A DNA stretch of 64,000 bases from Bacilli bacterium (GCA_017428485.1 JAFRQT010000044.1:44374-108373), one strand, 5' to 3'; positions 26,159 through 36,800 are shown, numbered from the stretch's first letter. Notes: generated from the letters alone by a model not told the origin. Made by a program: numbers and translations.

Positions 26159-28300
26159 TAATGGTGTATTCTTTTTTCTATAACCAACTGTTAAATCCAT
26201 ATTTAAATAAGAATGCCATCTATCTCCAAATTTATCATAAGTTGTAACTATACCAATATTATTTATTAAAGTCTTCACATCATCAATTGTTTTAGTTACA
26301 GCATTTGATTCTGTCAAATAATATCCTTGATTATCAATTGCATTTATTATTGAAACATGAGAACTTTGTTCACATGCAGTAGCATATGTCAGTGCATCAC
26401 CAACTTCTCCTTTATCATTTGAACTAATTCTTTTAATAGATGCATACCTCCATCTACATAATGTTGCAGAAGAACCAATTCCGGAATTCATATCAAAGTT
26501 TGCTTGGGCATAAGACCATGCTACAAATCCACCACAGTGAATTCCTTGATTTAAGAAGTTACCTTTTTTTTCAAGACTAGTAACTTCTGGTGAACCCCAA
26601 ACTGGAGGTACCCCTATGGCAACGTGATTACCACGAGAACTTCCATAAGGAATTTTAACTTTATATTTAATATATAATATTTGAGTTAATGCTAAAGATG
26701 CAGCAGAGGCACCTGCTTTAGTTTGGCCACCAGCTATATAAACACTTCTTGCTATAGCATTATTAAATTCATCAATAGAAGAACCTTTTTCTTTTAGGAA
26801 AGCATCTAAACTAGTTGTTAATAATTTTATATCTTTAACATCATTAGTTACTATAATATCACTTGATTTAATATCAACACTTTTCTCAAATATTTTTCCA
26901 TTAGAAGTTTTTACATACATATAATGAGTTCCAGGAAGTAGAATAAAATCAATTTTATCTTTATTAGAAGCGATCCATAAATTACTATCAATAGTTAAAG
27001 TTTCTTTTTTATTTGAAAAATAGTATCCAGTAACATTTTTTGATGATAAAACAATATATATTCCTTTTTGTTCTACTTTTAATTCTTCATCTTCTACAGT
27101 TGTGGTTTCTTCTTCACCATCAACCCACACATCTACTTTTTTAGGACTTTTCGCCATCTCTCTACATTCAGCAAATGACACCTCAAAACCTGCAATATTG
27201 GTAATTAATGATACAAATGTGGGTACTAAAAATATTAATATAGATGCAACAACTTTAACCACGACTTCTTTTTTTATTTTATCAAATTCATTTGCATTTA
27301 TTACAGCTCTTGTGATTGTAAGCATTAATGAAATAATTAACATTATTGGAACTGCAACTCTTACTATTTCAATAAGCAAAAAGAATAACCTTACAATTTT
27401 TGCTGTATCTTCACGTTCACAGAAATGTAGTCTTTCTGCAACATGCTCCCAGTGGCCAGGTGTAGATGAACTACTACTAGGGTCATCATTACTAGGTTTT
27501 TCTCCAGATTGCTTTTTTGTAATAACTAATTTTCCATTTCCATCTGGAAATCTATATCCTTCTAAAATATCTGAGGATAATGATTCATAATTAACAAGTG
27601 TTAATACAGTTATTGCTCCGTGTGGTCCCATATTTCCTTTAACATCTGGAAATTTTGAACCAACTCTATTGCCATATGAAATTGAAGTAATTGAGTCTAA
27701 TGAAACTCCACTAGATCTATTGTGTATATATTTTCCATCACCAACATATACCATTATATGAGTTGATTTATTTGACTCTTCTTGGCTGCCATATGAGCTA
27801 GCACCAAATCCTACTATTCCTATTAAATCTCCTGGCTTTAACTTGCTTTGCAAATCTATTCTACTAACAGCACTTTGTACTGTCTCTCCCGCTTTTAATG
27901 GATAACTTTTAGAATTATAAAGGGAACTATGTGTAGACCAACCATCATTTCCATTTAATGCGGGTCTACCTGAGCTAGTTAATAATCCATCCCCTTTAGT
28001 AGGTTGATCTATTCCACCTTTTGAATTTGCTTTTATTTGAAAAGCATTATATACAATAAAACCTGCAAAGGCATTACAATCCATTGCATATTTATTATTT
28101 GATGTAGTATATCCCAAAAATATTCTTTCTTGTTGAACCTCTTTGGGTGAAACATAAGTTATTTCATCTTTCTTATTGTTATATACATAATAAGCGTAAT
28201 CGGTAATTGCTTTTCTGGCTTCATTCTCAGTTAAAGCATTAATGCTTTGAGGTATTAATGATAAAAAAATCAAAAAAATAATTAAGTATATTTTTTTCAT
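26144..28300 (-). CDS. Fusion: NlpC/P60-like, VirB2-like, second cysteine-peptidase-like domain
   Basis: 718 residues. Signal peptide 1-22. Residues about 25-240 are NlpC/P60-like, with MDCNAFAG (Cys75), LKPGDLIGIVG and THIMVYVGDG (His181), then YIHN (His193). After a Ser-rich linker, 302-331 and 347-369 are two helices with an acidic-basic loop (NEFDKIKKE) as in TrbC/VirB2 pilins, flanked by Cys294 and Cys379. A strand-rich section follows, then a second domain with HCGGFVAWSYAQ (Cys589), GDALTYATA and SSHVSIINAI (His648). Predicted exported wall-acting protein, plausibly part of the type IV secretion-like machine encoded at 42-53 kb; the link is inference. Confidence 0.72.
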   Translation of the reverse strand: MKKIYLIIFLIFLSLIPQSINALTENEARKAITDYAYYVYNNKKDEITYVSPKEVQQERIFLGYTTSNNKYAMDCNAFAGFIVYNAFQIKANSKGGIDQPTKGDGLLTSSGRPALNGNDGWSTHSSLYNSKSYPLKAGETVQSAVSRIDLQSKLKPGDLIGIVGFGASSYGSQEESNKSTHIMVYVGDGKYIHNRSSGVSLDSITSISYGNRVGSKFPDVKGNMGPHGAITVLTLVNYESLSSDILEGYRFPDGNGKLVITKKQSGEKPSNDDPSSSSSTPGHWEHVAERLHFCEREDTAKIVRLFFLLIEIVRVAVPIMLIISLMLTITRAVINANEFDKIKKEVVVKVVASILIFLVPTFVSLITNIAGFEVSFAECREMAKSPKKVDVWVDGEEETTTVEDEELKVEQKGIYIVLSSKNVTGYYFSNKKETLTIDSNLWIASNKDKIDFILLPGTHYMYVKTSNGKIFEKSVDIKSSDIIVTNDVKDIKLLTTSLDAFLKEKGSSIDEFNNAIARSVYIAGGQTKAGASAASLALTQILYIKYKVKIPYGSSRGNHVAIGVPPVWGSPEVTSLEKKGNFLNQGIHCGGFVAWSYAQANFDMNSGIGSSATLCRWRYASIKRISSNDKGEVGDALTYATACEQSSHVSIINAIDNQGYYLTESNAVTKTIDDVKTLINNIGIVTTYDKFGDRWHSYLNMDLTVGYRKKNTPLEKGF

Positions 28301-28383
28301 ATGCTTACTCCTTATATCATTATAACATAGTTATTTGCAATTAGTTAATAGTTTGCTATAATAAGTTAATGAGGAGTGAAATT

Positions 28384-28812
28384 ATGAAAAAGTATTTAAT
28401 GGTTTCTTTTATATTTGTATGTCTTTTAATATTAAGTGGATGCTTTTATAAAAAACAAACATTAACATGTGAACGTAGTGAAAATACCATGAAAGTTAGT
28501 ACTGGTTTTTTATATGTTAATGATAAACCAACTGGTATGAATTTAGTATATGAACTTGATTTATCGCAATATAATGATATTCAAATTGAAGCAGTAGGAA
28601 AACAAGATTTTTGCAACACTTTAAAAACATCATTAACTCAATATGGAGATGCATTTAATAACTGTAGACAAGAGATAGTTAATAAAAAACTATTTGTAAG
28701 AACAGATATTGAAATCAGCAAATTATCTGTTGGAGTACAAGACAGTATGACCACTTTAGAAAATGCTAAGAAGAGTATGGAAAGTGCAAGTTATACTTGT
28801 ACAGTTAAATAA
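28384..28812 (+). CDS. Lipoprotein of unknown function
   Basis: 142 residues from the ATG at 28384, placed by GAGGAG upstream. ILSGC is a clean lipobox, so the mature protein is membrane-anchored on the outside. Four cysteines remain in the mature domain (TLTCERS, DFCNTL, FNNCRQ, YTCTV), probably two disulfides. Divergent from the 718-residue fusion gene, with which it shares the intergenic promoter region. Confidence 0.8.
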   Translation: MKKYLMVSFIFVCLLILSGCFYKKQTLTCERSENTMKVSTGFLYVNDKPTGMNLVYELDLSQYNDIQIEAVGKQDFCNTLKTSLTQYGDAFNNCRQEIVNKKLFVRTDIEISKLSVGVQDSMTTLENAKKSMESASYTCTVK

Positions 28813-28823
28813 TTTTTATAAAA

Positions 28824-28846
28824 CAGTCACAAAATGTGGCTTTTTA
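28824..28846 (+). terminator. Terminator after the lipoprotein gene
   Basis: AGTCACA pairs with TGTGGCT (one G-T pair), followed by five T. Confidence 0.6.
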
Positions 28847-28895
28847 TTTGATTATAACAATATAAAAATGATATAATTATCATAGGTGAAGATAT

Positions 28896-29948
28896 ATGAA
28901 TTATGATGATATTTATAATAACAATAATCATATACAAAATGTAGCAAGTGAAAACTATGATTTATCACATTTTATGGCAATGTGCATGAGTAAGGGGATT
29001 GACTTTAATCCTTCATATAAGGATTCAACAAATGAAAAAGGATTTCCTTATGTTTCACTCATGTTTAATGAAAAGAATTTAGAATTAATTTATGCAATAG
29101 TGGCCCTTTTAAGATTAGAGGGTTATGAATTCTCATTTGAAAAATTAAATGAAAAAGAATCTGCATTTAGTATAACAGATGTAATTAATTCTAAAGAGAA
29201 TACAGAACTATTTGGAAAACTAAACGATTTAGTTTCAAATTATGATGTCGCTAAAAATTATTATTATGATTTACCTGAGGATTTGCAAAAATATTTTGAT
29301 ATATGTAGCTTTGCACATGGAGATAAAAAAGCTGCCGTTAGTAATAGCAGAAATAATTTGCAATTTAAATATATTAAACAAGAAGATGGACATAAATATA
29401 CAATTAAAACAACTGATGAAAGATATATTCAGGCATCTGATTTAAGTGATTTCAAATTATCTAGCGATGATGTGACTGCTTATGAAATAATATCTGAAGA
29501 TAATAATGAATTGATAGGAAAATTAGATAGTTTAAATAATAATTTAGAAGAAATGGAAAAAACGACAGATTCTACTGGAAATGGTGAAGAAAAAGCTGAA
29601 CTTGATAAAGAAGTAGAAAAAGCTGTTGTTGAAGAAGAAAAACAAGAAGAGAAGGCTGAAGAAACTGAATCAGAAAAAGGGCAAAAAGAAGATGAAGAGG
29701 AAAAACAAGAAGACAAAGGAAAAAATGGCACTCATTTAACAAACCCGTTAGTGGATGGAGAATTACCAAAATTAGATGAAAGTTCTATTATGTCTAAAAA
29801 TGATAAATTTGTTGATACATTGAATAATCCAGCTATTATAGATATAAAGGAAGAAGAACAAGTCCCTCAAATAGATATGAGTGAAATAAGTAGGATGCTT
29901 TATGATGAAGAACCAGTGCTAGAAGATCAAGATGTAATGGTGCGTTAA
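28896..29948 (+). CDS. Hypothetical protein with acidic coiled-coil tail
   Basis: 350 residues, no signal peptide. Residues 1 to about 190 look globular (YVSLMFNEKNLELIYAIV); from about 230 to 285 there is a Glu/Lys-rich helical segment, and the C-terminus is acidic. AGGTGA precedes the ATG. The stop is one nucleotide before the protease gene, so the two are cotranscribed. No family recognised; it may be an adaptor or substrate of the protease. Confidence 0.7.
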   Translation: MNYDDIYNNNNHIQNVASENYDLSHFMAMCMSKGIDFNPSYKDSTNEKGFPYVSLMFNEKNLELIYAIVALLRLEGYEFSFEKLNEKESAFSITDVINSKENTELFGKLNDLVSNYDVAKNYYYDLPEDLQKYFDICSFAHGDKKAAVSNSRNNLQFKYIKQEDGHKYTIKTTDERYIQASDLSDFKLSSDDVTAYEIISEDNNELIGKLDSLNNNLEEMEKTTDSTGNGEEKAELDKEVEKAVVEEEKQEEKAEETESEKGQKEDEEEKQEDKGKNGTHLTNPLVDGELPKLDESSIMSKNDKFVDTLNNPAIIDIKEEEQVPQIDMSEISRMLYDEEPVLEDQDVMVR

Positions 29949-29949
29949 C

Positions 29950-30813
29950 ATGTATAAAAAAAGTATTAAAGCAAATTCAAAATATTTAATTCCATTTGTT
30001 GAAGGTATTAAATATTATGGTTCAGATGAAATAGAACATGCTATTGGGACTATGATTATTCTAAATGATGAGGGAGATATACTAACTTGTAAACATATTG
30101 CAATTGAGTTTATCAATAATAATAAACTTGGGGAAATATATTCAAGATTGATAAATGAATTAAATAGTTGTAAGACAGAAGAGGAAAAAAAAGAAATTGA
30201 AAAAAAATATAGTTTGGAAAAGGATACCCCTGTTCTTACTAATATAAATTTACCATTTAAAATAGGTGATACAATTAATATTGAAATTAAACTTCATGAT
30301 TATTTGGATTTGGCTATTATTAAGTTCAAAGGTGCTAATTTAAAATGTGATAACTATCCAGTATTTGCAAAAGAATTGCCACTTCAAGGACAAAGTGTAT
30401 GTAAACTAGGATTTGCATTTCCTGAATATAGTTATTTTGAATATTCAAAGGAAAATGAAAATATTGTCATGAAAAATGAAATAATATCATCATTTCCATT
30501 ATTTCCAATGGATGGTATTGTTACTAGACAAATAGTTGATGAGAAAAAACAAGTAACTATGTTTGAAACAAGTACTCCTGGATTAAGGGGACAAAGTGGA
30601 GGACCAATTTTTTCACCAGAAGGACTAGTTTATGGAATTCAATCCATGACAAAACATTTAGATTTAAATTTTGATATAGATAAAGTTGTTAAAAGAGGAA
30701 TCGAAAATAAGAAAATAACTTATACACCATTTATTAATTTAGGAGTAGGTATATCATCTAAAGAAATAATTAAATTCCTAGATTCAAATAATATAAAGTA
30801 TAATAGTAGATAG
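29950..30813 (+). CDS. Cytoplasmic trypsin-like serine protease
   Basis: 287 residues without signal peptide or membrane helix. ILTCKHIAIEF carries the His of the triad near residue 46, LDLAIIKFKG the Asp, and LRGQSGGPIFSPEG the Ser with its oxyanion loop. This is the S1/HtrA-type fold without a PDZ domain. It lies between two unrecognised genes in a tight operon. An internal position for a chymotrypsin-fold protease is less usual than export; such proteins are sometimes part of stress or defence systems, which is only a possibility here. Confidence 0.82.
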   Translation: MYKKSIKANSKYLIPFVEGIKYYGSDEIEHAIGTMIILNDEGDILTCKHIAIEFINNNKLGEIYSRLINELNSCKTEEEKKEIEKKYSLEKDTPVLTNINLPFKIGDTINIEIKLHDYLDLAIIKFKGANLKCDNYPVFAKELPLQGQSVCKLGFAFPEYSYFEYSKENENIVMKNEIISSFPLFPMDGIVTRQIVDEKKQVTMFETSTPGLRGQSGGPIFSPEGLVYGIQSMTKHLDLNFDIDKVVKRGIENKKITYTPFINLGVGISSKEIIKFLDSNNIKYNSR

Positions 30814-30820
30814 GAGTAAT

Positions 30821-31219
30821 ATGAAATATAGTGATATAAAAAAAGAAATATATGGATATTATGAACATATTGGTAGTATAGATATGGATAGTATCATAGA
30901 TGCAAATGATCATATAATTGATGAGCATTTAGATAGTAGTAGATTTGAAAATTCAACTGAAGAATTTTATATTACTGTTGCGATGTGTAGTTATATGATA
31001 AATAATGATTTATATGATGAGTATTTCTTCGAATCATTTAAAACATTATTAGATGAATTTAATTCTTCTAATGCAGTACTTAATGACATTGAAGAAGAAT
31101 TAAAAAAAGATATTGATGATATAAGTGACTATATAAAAAAGGATGAATTAAATAAAGAATATTATGATAATTTATCTGGGGTTTATAATAATCAAATAGA
31201 AAAAAACAGTAATAAATAA
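30821..31219 (+). CDS. Acidic hypothetical protein in protease operon
   Basis: 132 residues, acidic, likely all-helical, no signal or membrane segment. TAGGAG precedes the ATG, 7 nt after the protease gene. No motif recognised. Third member of the protease operon and possibly a regulator or substrate of it. Confidence 0.65.
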   Translation: MKYSDIKKEIYGYYEHIGSIDMDSIIDANDHIIDEHLDSSRFENSTEEFYITVAMCSYMINNDLYDEYFFESFKTLLDEFNSSNAVLNDIEEELKKDIDDISDYIKKDELNKEYYDNLSGVYNNQIEKNSNK

Positions 31220-31274
31220 TCAGTAATAATATTTATTATTGAAAATAAAATTTATTAAGTAAGGAGGTACAAAG

Positions 31275-31517
31275 ATGTTAGTAGATTTACTTATTGCCAT
31301 TATTATTGGAGCAATTTCAGGATGGCTTGCTGGCGTAATTATGAAATCAAAACGTAGTTTACTTAGAAATATTATTCTAGGAGTTGTTGGTGGATTCGTT
31401 GGTGGATTAGTATTTGATTTATTAGGAATAAGTTTTGCTGGATATCTAGGAACTATTGTTGTTTCAGTAGTTGGTGCTTGCATAGTTATATTTGTTGTTA
31501 ATAAATTATTCAAATAA
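31275..31517 (+). CDS. GlsB/YeaQ/YmgE family membrane protein
   Basis: 80 residues with three hydrophobic helices rich in Gly (IIGAISGWLAGVIMK, GVVGGFVGGLVFDLLG), the pattern of the transglycosylase-associated (GlsB/YeaQ/YmgE) family. Members are stress-linked inner-membrane proteins of unclear action. AAGGAGG gives one of the strongest ribosome binding sites in the window. A terminator follows. Confidence 0.88.
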   Translation: MLVDLLIAIIIGAISGWLAGVIMKSKRSLLRNIILGVVGGFVGGLVFDLLGISFAGYLGTIVVSVVGACIVIFVVNKLFK

Positions 31518-31540
31518 ATAACTATATCATAAAGAGAAAG

Positions 31541-31570
31541 AAAAATTAAACAGTTAGTTTAATTTTTTTA
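31541..31570 (+). terminator. Terminator after the GlsB-like gene
   Basis: Eleven-base stem (31541-31551 with 31557-31567) and T-run. Confidence 0.75.
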
Positions 31571-31623
31571 ATTGAAAAGAATTAATAATTTTGATATTAT
31601 TTATTTGGATAGAGGGTGATATT

Positions 31624-31905
31624 TTGGAACAAAAAAGTCTTGAAGAAAAAATAAGTATGCTTGAAGAAAAAGTAGACAAATTAGAAAGAATCGAAAAGAG
31701 AAGGCAAAGAATTAAATGGATTAAAATAGGTCTTAAACTTGCTGCTTATATTACAATAATAGTTCTTGTTTATCTTGGATATAGATATTTAAAACGTAAT
31801 TATTTAGATCCATATGATAATTTTAGAAATGGTATTAGTACTAAAATAGATGGTGTTAAAAATTACGATTATAGTTCAATTATAAATGGACTATTTGGAA
31901 ATTAG
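31624..31905 (+). CDS. Small coiled-coil membrane protein
   Basis: 93 residues if translation begins at the TTG at 31624, which is 4-5 nt after GAGGGTGAT; an upstream TTG has no such site. Residues 1-30 form a charged coiled coil (EEKISMLEEKVDKLERI), followed by a basic patch, one membrane helix (LAAYITIIVLVYLGY) and a short outer tail. Function unknown. It precedes the PAP2 gene by 13 nt. Confidence 0.65.
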   Translation: MEQKSLEEKISMLEEKVDKLERIEKRRQRIKWIKIGLKLAAYITIIVLVYLGYRYLKRNYLDPYDNFRNGISTKIDGVKNYDYSSIINGLFGN

Positions 31906-31918
31906 TTAGGAGATTATT

Positions 31919-32587
31919 ATGATATTAACAGTAATAGCAGATTGGTTAAATAGTTTTTTTGCAGGTTATGACCATGCAATATTAAGCTTTCTACATAGCC
32001 TTGCAGTATTAACATCAGGATATGTTAATTGGTTTTTTAGATTAATTAGTTTATTTGGAGATCATGGAATATTTTTAATAGGTCTTTCAGTATTCTTAAT
32101 GTTATTTAAAAAAACAAGAAAAGTTGGTATTTGTATGTTTGGAGCTATAGGATGCGGTGCGATAATTACGAACTTTATTATTAAAGATTGGGTTGCTAGA
32201 CCAAGACCATTTATGAGTAACATTTTAGAATATAAAGAATGGTGGGAATATGCAGGAAGTGTAATGGAAGATGATTTTTCTTTTCCAAGTGGACATACAA
32301 CAGCAATAACAGGTGCATTAATGAGCATATTCTTCTTATCTAAAAGTAATAAAAAATATTGGGTATTCTTATTTATTTTGTTAATGGGAATATCTAGAAA
32401 TTATTTGATGGTACATTATCCATCAGATATTTTAGGAGGATTAATTGTAGGATTAATTGCTTCAGTAATTGCATTCTATATCACTAAATTAATTTATTAT
32501 ATTTTAGATAAATATAATAATAAATTCTTTGATTTTGTTAAGAATTTTGATACCGTAGATTTTATTAAATCTCATAAAAAACAATAA
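31919..32587 (+). CDS. PAP2-family membrane phosphatase
   Basis: 222 residues, about five membrane helices. The three acid-phosphatase motifs are intact: KDWVARPRP, SFPSGHT and SRNYLMVHYPSD. Such enzymes dephosphorylate lipid phosphates such as undecaprenyl pyrophosphate or phosphatidylglycerophosphate on the outer face of the membrane. AGGAG-type site upstream. Cotranscribed with the small coiled-coil membrane protein. Confidence 0.9.
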   Translation: MILTVIADWLNSFFAGYDHAILSFLHSLAVLTSGYVNWFFRLISLFGDHGIFLIGLSVFLMLFKKTRKVGICMFGAIGCGAIITNFIIKDWVARPRPFMSNILEYKEWWEYAGSVMEDDFSFPSGHTTAITGALMSIFFLSKSNKKYWVFLFILLMGISRNYLMVHYPSDILGGLIVGLIASVIAFYITKLIYYILDKYNNKFFDFVKNFDTVDFIKSHKKQ

Positions 32588-32641
32588 TTTATTGAAATTT
32601 TTAAATATATACTTTAAAATAGTATATTGAAAGGAGTAGTT

Positions 32642-33346
32642 ATGAAAACTAAAAATATATTAATCATTTTATTAGTATCATTAATAATGTTATTTCCAGT
32701 AAAATCACTAGCTAAAACATATTATGATGGATATGATACTAAAAATTTAAAGGAAACTTTAGAAGCAGAAGACATGAAATTAGAAAATACTGACTATAAG
32801 GAAACAAGTAAACAAGCAATCGTTTATTTGTTTAGAGGTCAAGGATGTGGATATTGTAGAAATTTCATTACATTCTTAAATAGTATTTCTAAAGATTATG
32901 GTAAATATTTTAAATTAGTTTCATTTGAAGTATGGAATGATTCTAAGAATAATGAATTAATGCAAAAGGTTGCTTCTACTACAGGACAAGCAGCTGGTGG
33001 AGTTCCTTATATTGTAATAGGAGAAAAAGTATTCCCAGGATATATTTCTGATTGGGATGAAGACATTAAAACAGCTATTAAAAATCAATATGATGATAAT
33101 AGTTATGATGTATTTGAAGAAATAGAGAAAGCTGAAAAAGCTGCTAAAAAAGCTGCATCAGGAGGTTCTTCAACAGCATCTATAATTGGTATTATTGTTA
33201 CAGTTCTTTGTACAGCAGTTATTATTTTTGTTCAATGTAAAAATACAAAAAAAGTATTAGATGCAATGAATAATAAACCAACTAGTCCTGAGCCTGTTAA
33301 AGAAGAAAAAAAGCCAGTTGTAGTAAAGAAAAGTAGAAAAAAATAG
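32642..33346 (+). CDS. Membrane-anchored thioredoxin-fold protein
   Basis: 234 residues from the ATG at 32642, chosen for AAGGAG just upstream. Signal peptide (MKTKNILIILLVSLIMLFPV...), then GQGCGYCRNF with a CGYC redox motif near residue 74 and GGVPYIVIGEKVFPG with the cis-Pro. A Ser/Ala-rich linker, a membrane helix (residues about 180-200) and a basic tail follow. Predicted thiol oxidoreductase at the outer membrane face, perhaps serving the Cys-containing exported proteins of the neighbourhood. Confidence 0.82.
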   Translation: MKTKNILIILLVSLIMLFPVKSLAKTYYDGYDTKNLKETLEAEDMKLENTDYKETSKQAIVYLFRGQGCGYCRNFITFLNSISKDYGKYFKLVSFEVWNDSKNNELMQKVASTTGQAAGGVPYIVIGEKVFPGYISDWDEDIKTAIKNQYDDNSYDVFEEIEKAEKAAKKAASGGSSTASIIGIIVTVLCTAVIIFVQCKNTKKVLDAMNNKPTSPEPVKEEKKPVVVKKSRKK

Positions 33347-33368
33347 AAACAGATTTATCTGTTTTTTA
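33347..33368 (+). terminator. Terminator after the thioredoxin-like gene
   Basis: AAACAGA pairs with TCTGTTT, then a T-run. Confidence 0.7.
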
Positions 33369-33418
33369 TTTTACCATTTATTGGTAATAATATTTAATCA
33401 AAAAAGTAAACAATATTA

Positions 33419-33823
33419 ATGGTGATATTTATTAAAAGTATATATAAATTATTATTAATATTTTTATCTTTTTTTGTTTATGATTTAAATATAGTAGATT
33501 CTAATAATGAAAAAATAGTACTATATGATACAGTTAATATACATGATGAGAATAATTTTGCTATTTATTTTAAAGACAATATTAATTCATATGATATAGA
33601 AGATTTACTGCTGGGATATAATATAAAAATTAATAGTTATATTATTGATTCTAAAAAATATTATGCAAAAGATAATTTGAGTTTAATAAATGCTTATACT
33701 AATAATTTATCTAATGAAGAGAAAATATATTATAAAAATAAAGGAATAAATATTGAAGGATTAAATATAACTTGTGAGAATAATGAATTGATGAAATTAT
33801 CATCTAATATAAAAATATATTAA
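33419..33823 (+). CDS. Small exported or membrane-attached hypothetical protein
   Basis: 134 residues. The first 22 form a hydrophobic segment after a basic residue (IKSIYKLLLIFLSFFV), a signal peptide or anchor. The rest is Asn-, Ile- and Tyr-rich, without motifs. The start is doubtful: the only ATG lacks a Shine-Dalgarno, while GGTGAT immediately after it would suit a non-ATG start a few codons on. Function unknown. Confidence 0.55.
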   Translation: MVIFIKSIYKLLLIFLSFFVYDLNIVDSNNEKIVLYDTVNIHDENNFAIYFKDNINSYDIEDLLLGYNIKINSYIIDSKKYYAKDNLSLINAYTNNLSNEEKIYYKNKGINIEGLNITCENNELMKLSSNIKIY

Positions 33824-33845
33824 AGAATATTATATTCTTTTTTTA
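33822..33845 (+). terminator. Terminator before nifJ
   Basis: AAAGAATA pairs with TATTCTTT, then a T-run. Confidence 0.65.
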
Positions 33846-33882
33846 TTTACAAAAATGTAATATAATTATAATGGTGAAGAAT

Positions 33883-36800
33883 ATGAAAAAAGATTATATA
33901 ATTGATGGAAATGAGGCATGTGCTAAAGGAGCATATTTATTTAGTGAAGTTTGCGGCATTTATCCAATTACTCCAGCTAGCCCTATGGCAAGTTTAGTTG
34001 ATAAATGGTCAAGCGCAGACAAGAGAAACCTTTTTGATGACAGAGTAAAAGTAGTTGAAATGCAAAGTGAAGCGGGTGCATCTGCTTTGATGCATGGTTC
34101 CCTACAAGCAGGAAGTTTAAGTACAACATTTACTGCATCACAAGGACTACTTTTAATGATTCCAACAATGTATAAAATTGCGGGAGAAATGTTACCTGGT
34201 GTTATTCATGTTGCAGCAAGAAGTTTAGCAACTCATGCTCTTTCAATATTTGGAGACCATCAAGATGTATATGCAACTCGAAGTACCGGCTTTTGTATGT
34301 TGGCATCATCTTCTGTGACAGATGCATATTATATGAGTATTATTGCTCATTTATCTGCTATAGAGAGTTCTTTACCATTCTTACATTTCTTTGATGGATT
34401 TAGAACAAGTCATGAACTATCTAAAGTATCATTGTTAGATGAAGAAGAAGTAAAGCAATTAATAAATTATGATAAAGTAAATGATTTTAAGAAAAGAGCA
34501 TTAAATATAGGAAAATGCATTACACGTGGAACTTCTCAAACTGCAGATGTTTATTTTCAAAATACTGAAGTAAGAAATAAATATTATAATGAGGTCCCTA
34601 ATATAGTAGACAAATTAATGAAGAAATTAAATAAATTAAGTGAATGTGATTATAAACCATTTAATTATTATGGAGATAAAAATGCAACATATGTAATTGT
34701 TGCGATGGGTAGTGTATGTGCAACAATTAAGACTGTGGTAGATATTCTAAATAAACAAGGTAAACATGTTGGTCTTATTGAAGTTCATTTATATAGACCA
34801 TTTAGTAAAGAATATTTAACTAATGTTCTTCCAACCACAGTTAATAAAATTGCTGTTTTAGATAGGACTAAAGAATCTGGAAGCGTTGGAGAGCCATTAT
34901 ATTTAGATGTAGTTGCAGCATTAAAAGATAAAAATATTAATATATATGGTGGACGCTATGGACTTTCTTCTAAGGATGTTCCATTAAAAGATATAAATGC
35001 TGTATTTGAAAATTTATTTAGTTATGATACTAAGAATAATTTTACAATTGGAATTGATGATGATGTAACTCATTTAAGTTTAGAACCAAAAGAAATAGAC
35101 TATGAACCTGATTACAGAGAAATTAAAGTATATGGATTTGGTTCAGATGGTATGGTTGGTGCATCTAAAAATTTTATGAAAGTATTAGGTGGAATAGATA
35201 CTAATTATGTTCAAGGATATTTTGAATATGACTCTAAGAAGAGTGGTGGAGTAACTATATCTCATTTAAGAGTAGGTCCTTCAAGAATAAATGCACCTTA
35301 CTTTTTAACTAATCCTGATTTTATAGTTGTATCTAAAGATATATATTTAAATAAATACTATTGTTTAAAAAATATAAAAGAAAATGGAATACTATTAATA
35401 TCTAGTAATAAAAATGATGAAGAATTAAATGATTTAATTAGTAATGAAAATAAAAAAGAGATACTTGATAAGAATATTAAAGTATATATTGCCTCATTGG
35501 ATGAATTAAATGATAAATATAGTTTAAAAGGAAAAATAAACAATATAATGTGTTTATATATGCTTAAATTAAATGGATATTCAACAAGAGAAATAGACGA
35601 ATTTAAAAAATTAATAGCTAAGACTTATGAAAGTAAAGGAGCAACAATTGTTGAAAATAATATTAATGCAATAGATGAAGCACTAAAATATTTAGAAGAA
35701 GTAGACAATAGAATATTTAAATTATCAAAAGAAGAAACTAAAAATACAGATATAACTGAAGAAATATTAAAATTAAGAGGAGATAAATTAAAAGTATCTG
35801 ATTTTATTGATCATAAAGATGGTACTTTTGATGGAGGAACAGCGGCAAGTGATAAGAGAAAAATAGCTTCTAGTGTTCCAAAATGGATAAAAGAGAATTG
35901 TACACAATGTAATCAATGTTCATTCGTATGTCCTCATGCATGTATAAGACCATTCTCTATAACTGATAATGAACTTTTAATGGCTGGAATAGATAAGAGT
36001 GAAACAATAGAAAGTATGGGAGAAGAAAATAAGAACTTCTATATATCTGTAAGCGAAGCTAATTGTACTGGATGTGGATTATGTTCATCAGTATGTCCTG
36101 GTAAAAATCAAGAAAAAGCATTAGAGATGGGTCCATATAGTGAAAGACATAATAAAATAAGTGAAATATTATATGAGCATCAAGAAAATACTACACCATT
36201 TAATAAATTCACAATCAAAGGAATCGGATTTGAAAAACCATATTTTGAATTTAGTGGTGCTTGTGCAGGATGCGGGGAAGCTGGATACATTAAAATATTA
36301 ACTGAATTATATGGAAAAAATATGGTAATAGCTAATGCTACTGGATGTTCATCTATTTATGGTGGATCTTTGCCACTTACTCCATATAAAATTCCATGGA
36401 TGAATTCATTATTTGAAGATAATGCTGAGTTTGGTTTTGGAATTCATATGTCATATAAAAATACACGTGAAAGAATTAAAAAATTAATGTATAAATATAA
36501 AGATACTGTATCTGAAGAAATAAAAGCGACATTTAAAGAATGGATAGACAATATGGAAGATGATGACTTGACGCTCGCAATTAAGAATAAACTTGAAAAA
36601 AGCAATATTCCAGATGAAATAAGAGACTTAATTGACTATATTCCTTCAAGAAAGGTATGGATACTAGGCGGAGATGGATGGGCATATGATATAGGATATG
36701 GAGGACTTGATCATGTTCTTCATAGTAATGAAAATATCAATGTAATGGTTCTTGATACAGAGGTATATTCAAATACTGGTGGACAAAAATCAAAATCTAC

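Noticed and set aside
31591..31623. Upstream TTG start for the coiled-coil membrane protein
   Set aside because: The GAGGGTGAT site lies downstream of it and is correctly placed for the TTG at 31624.
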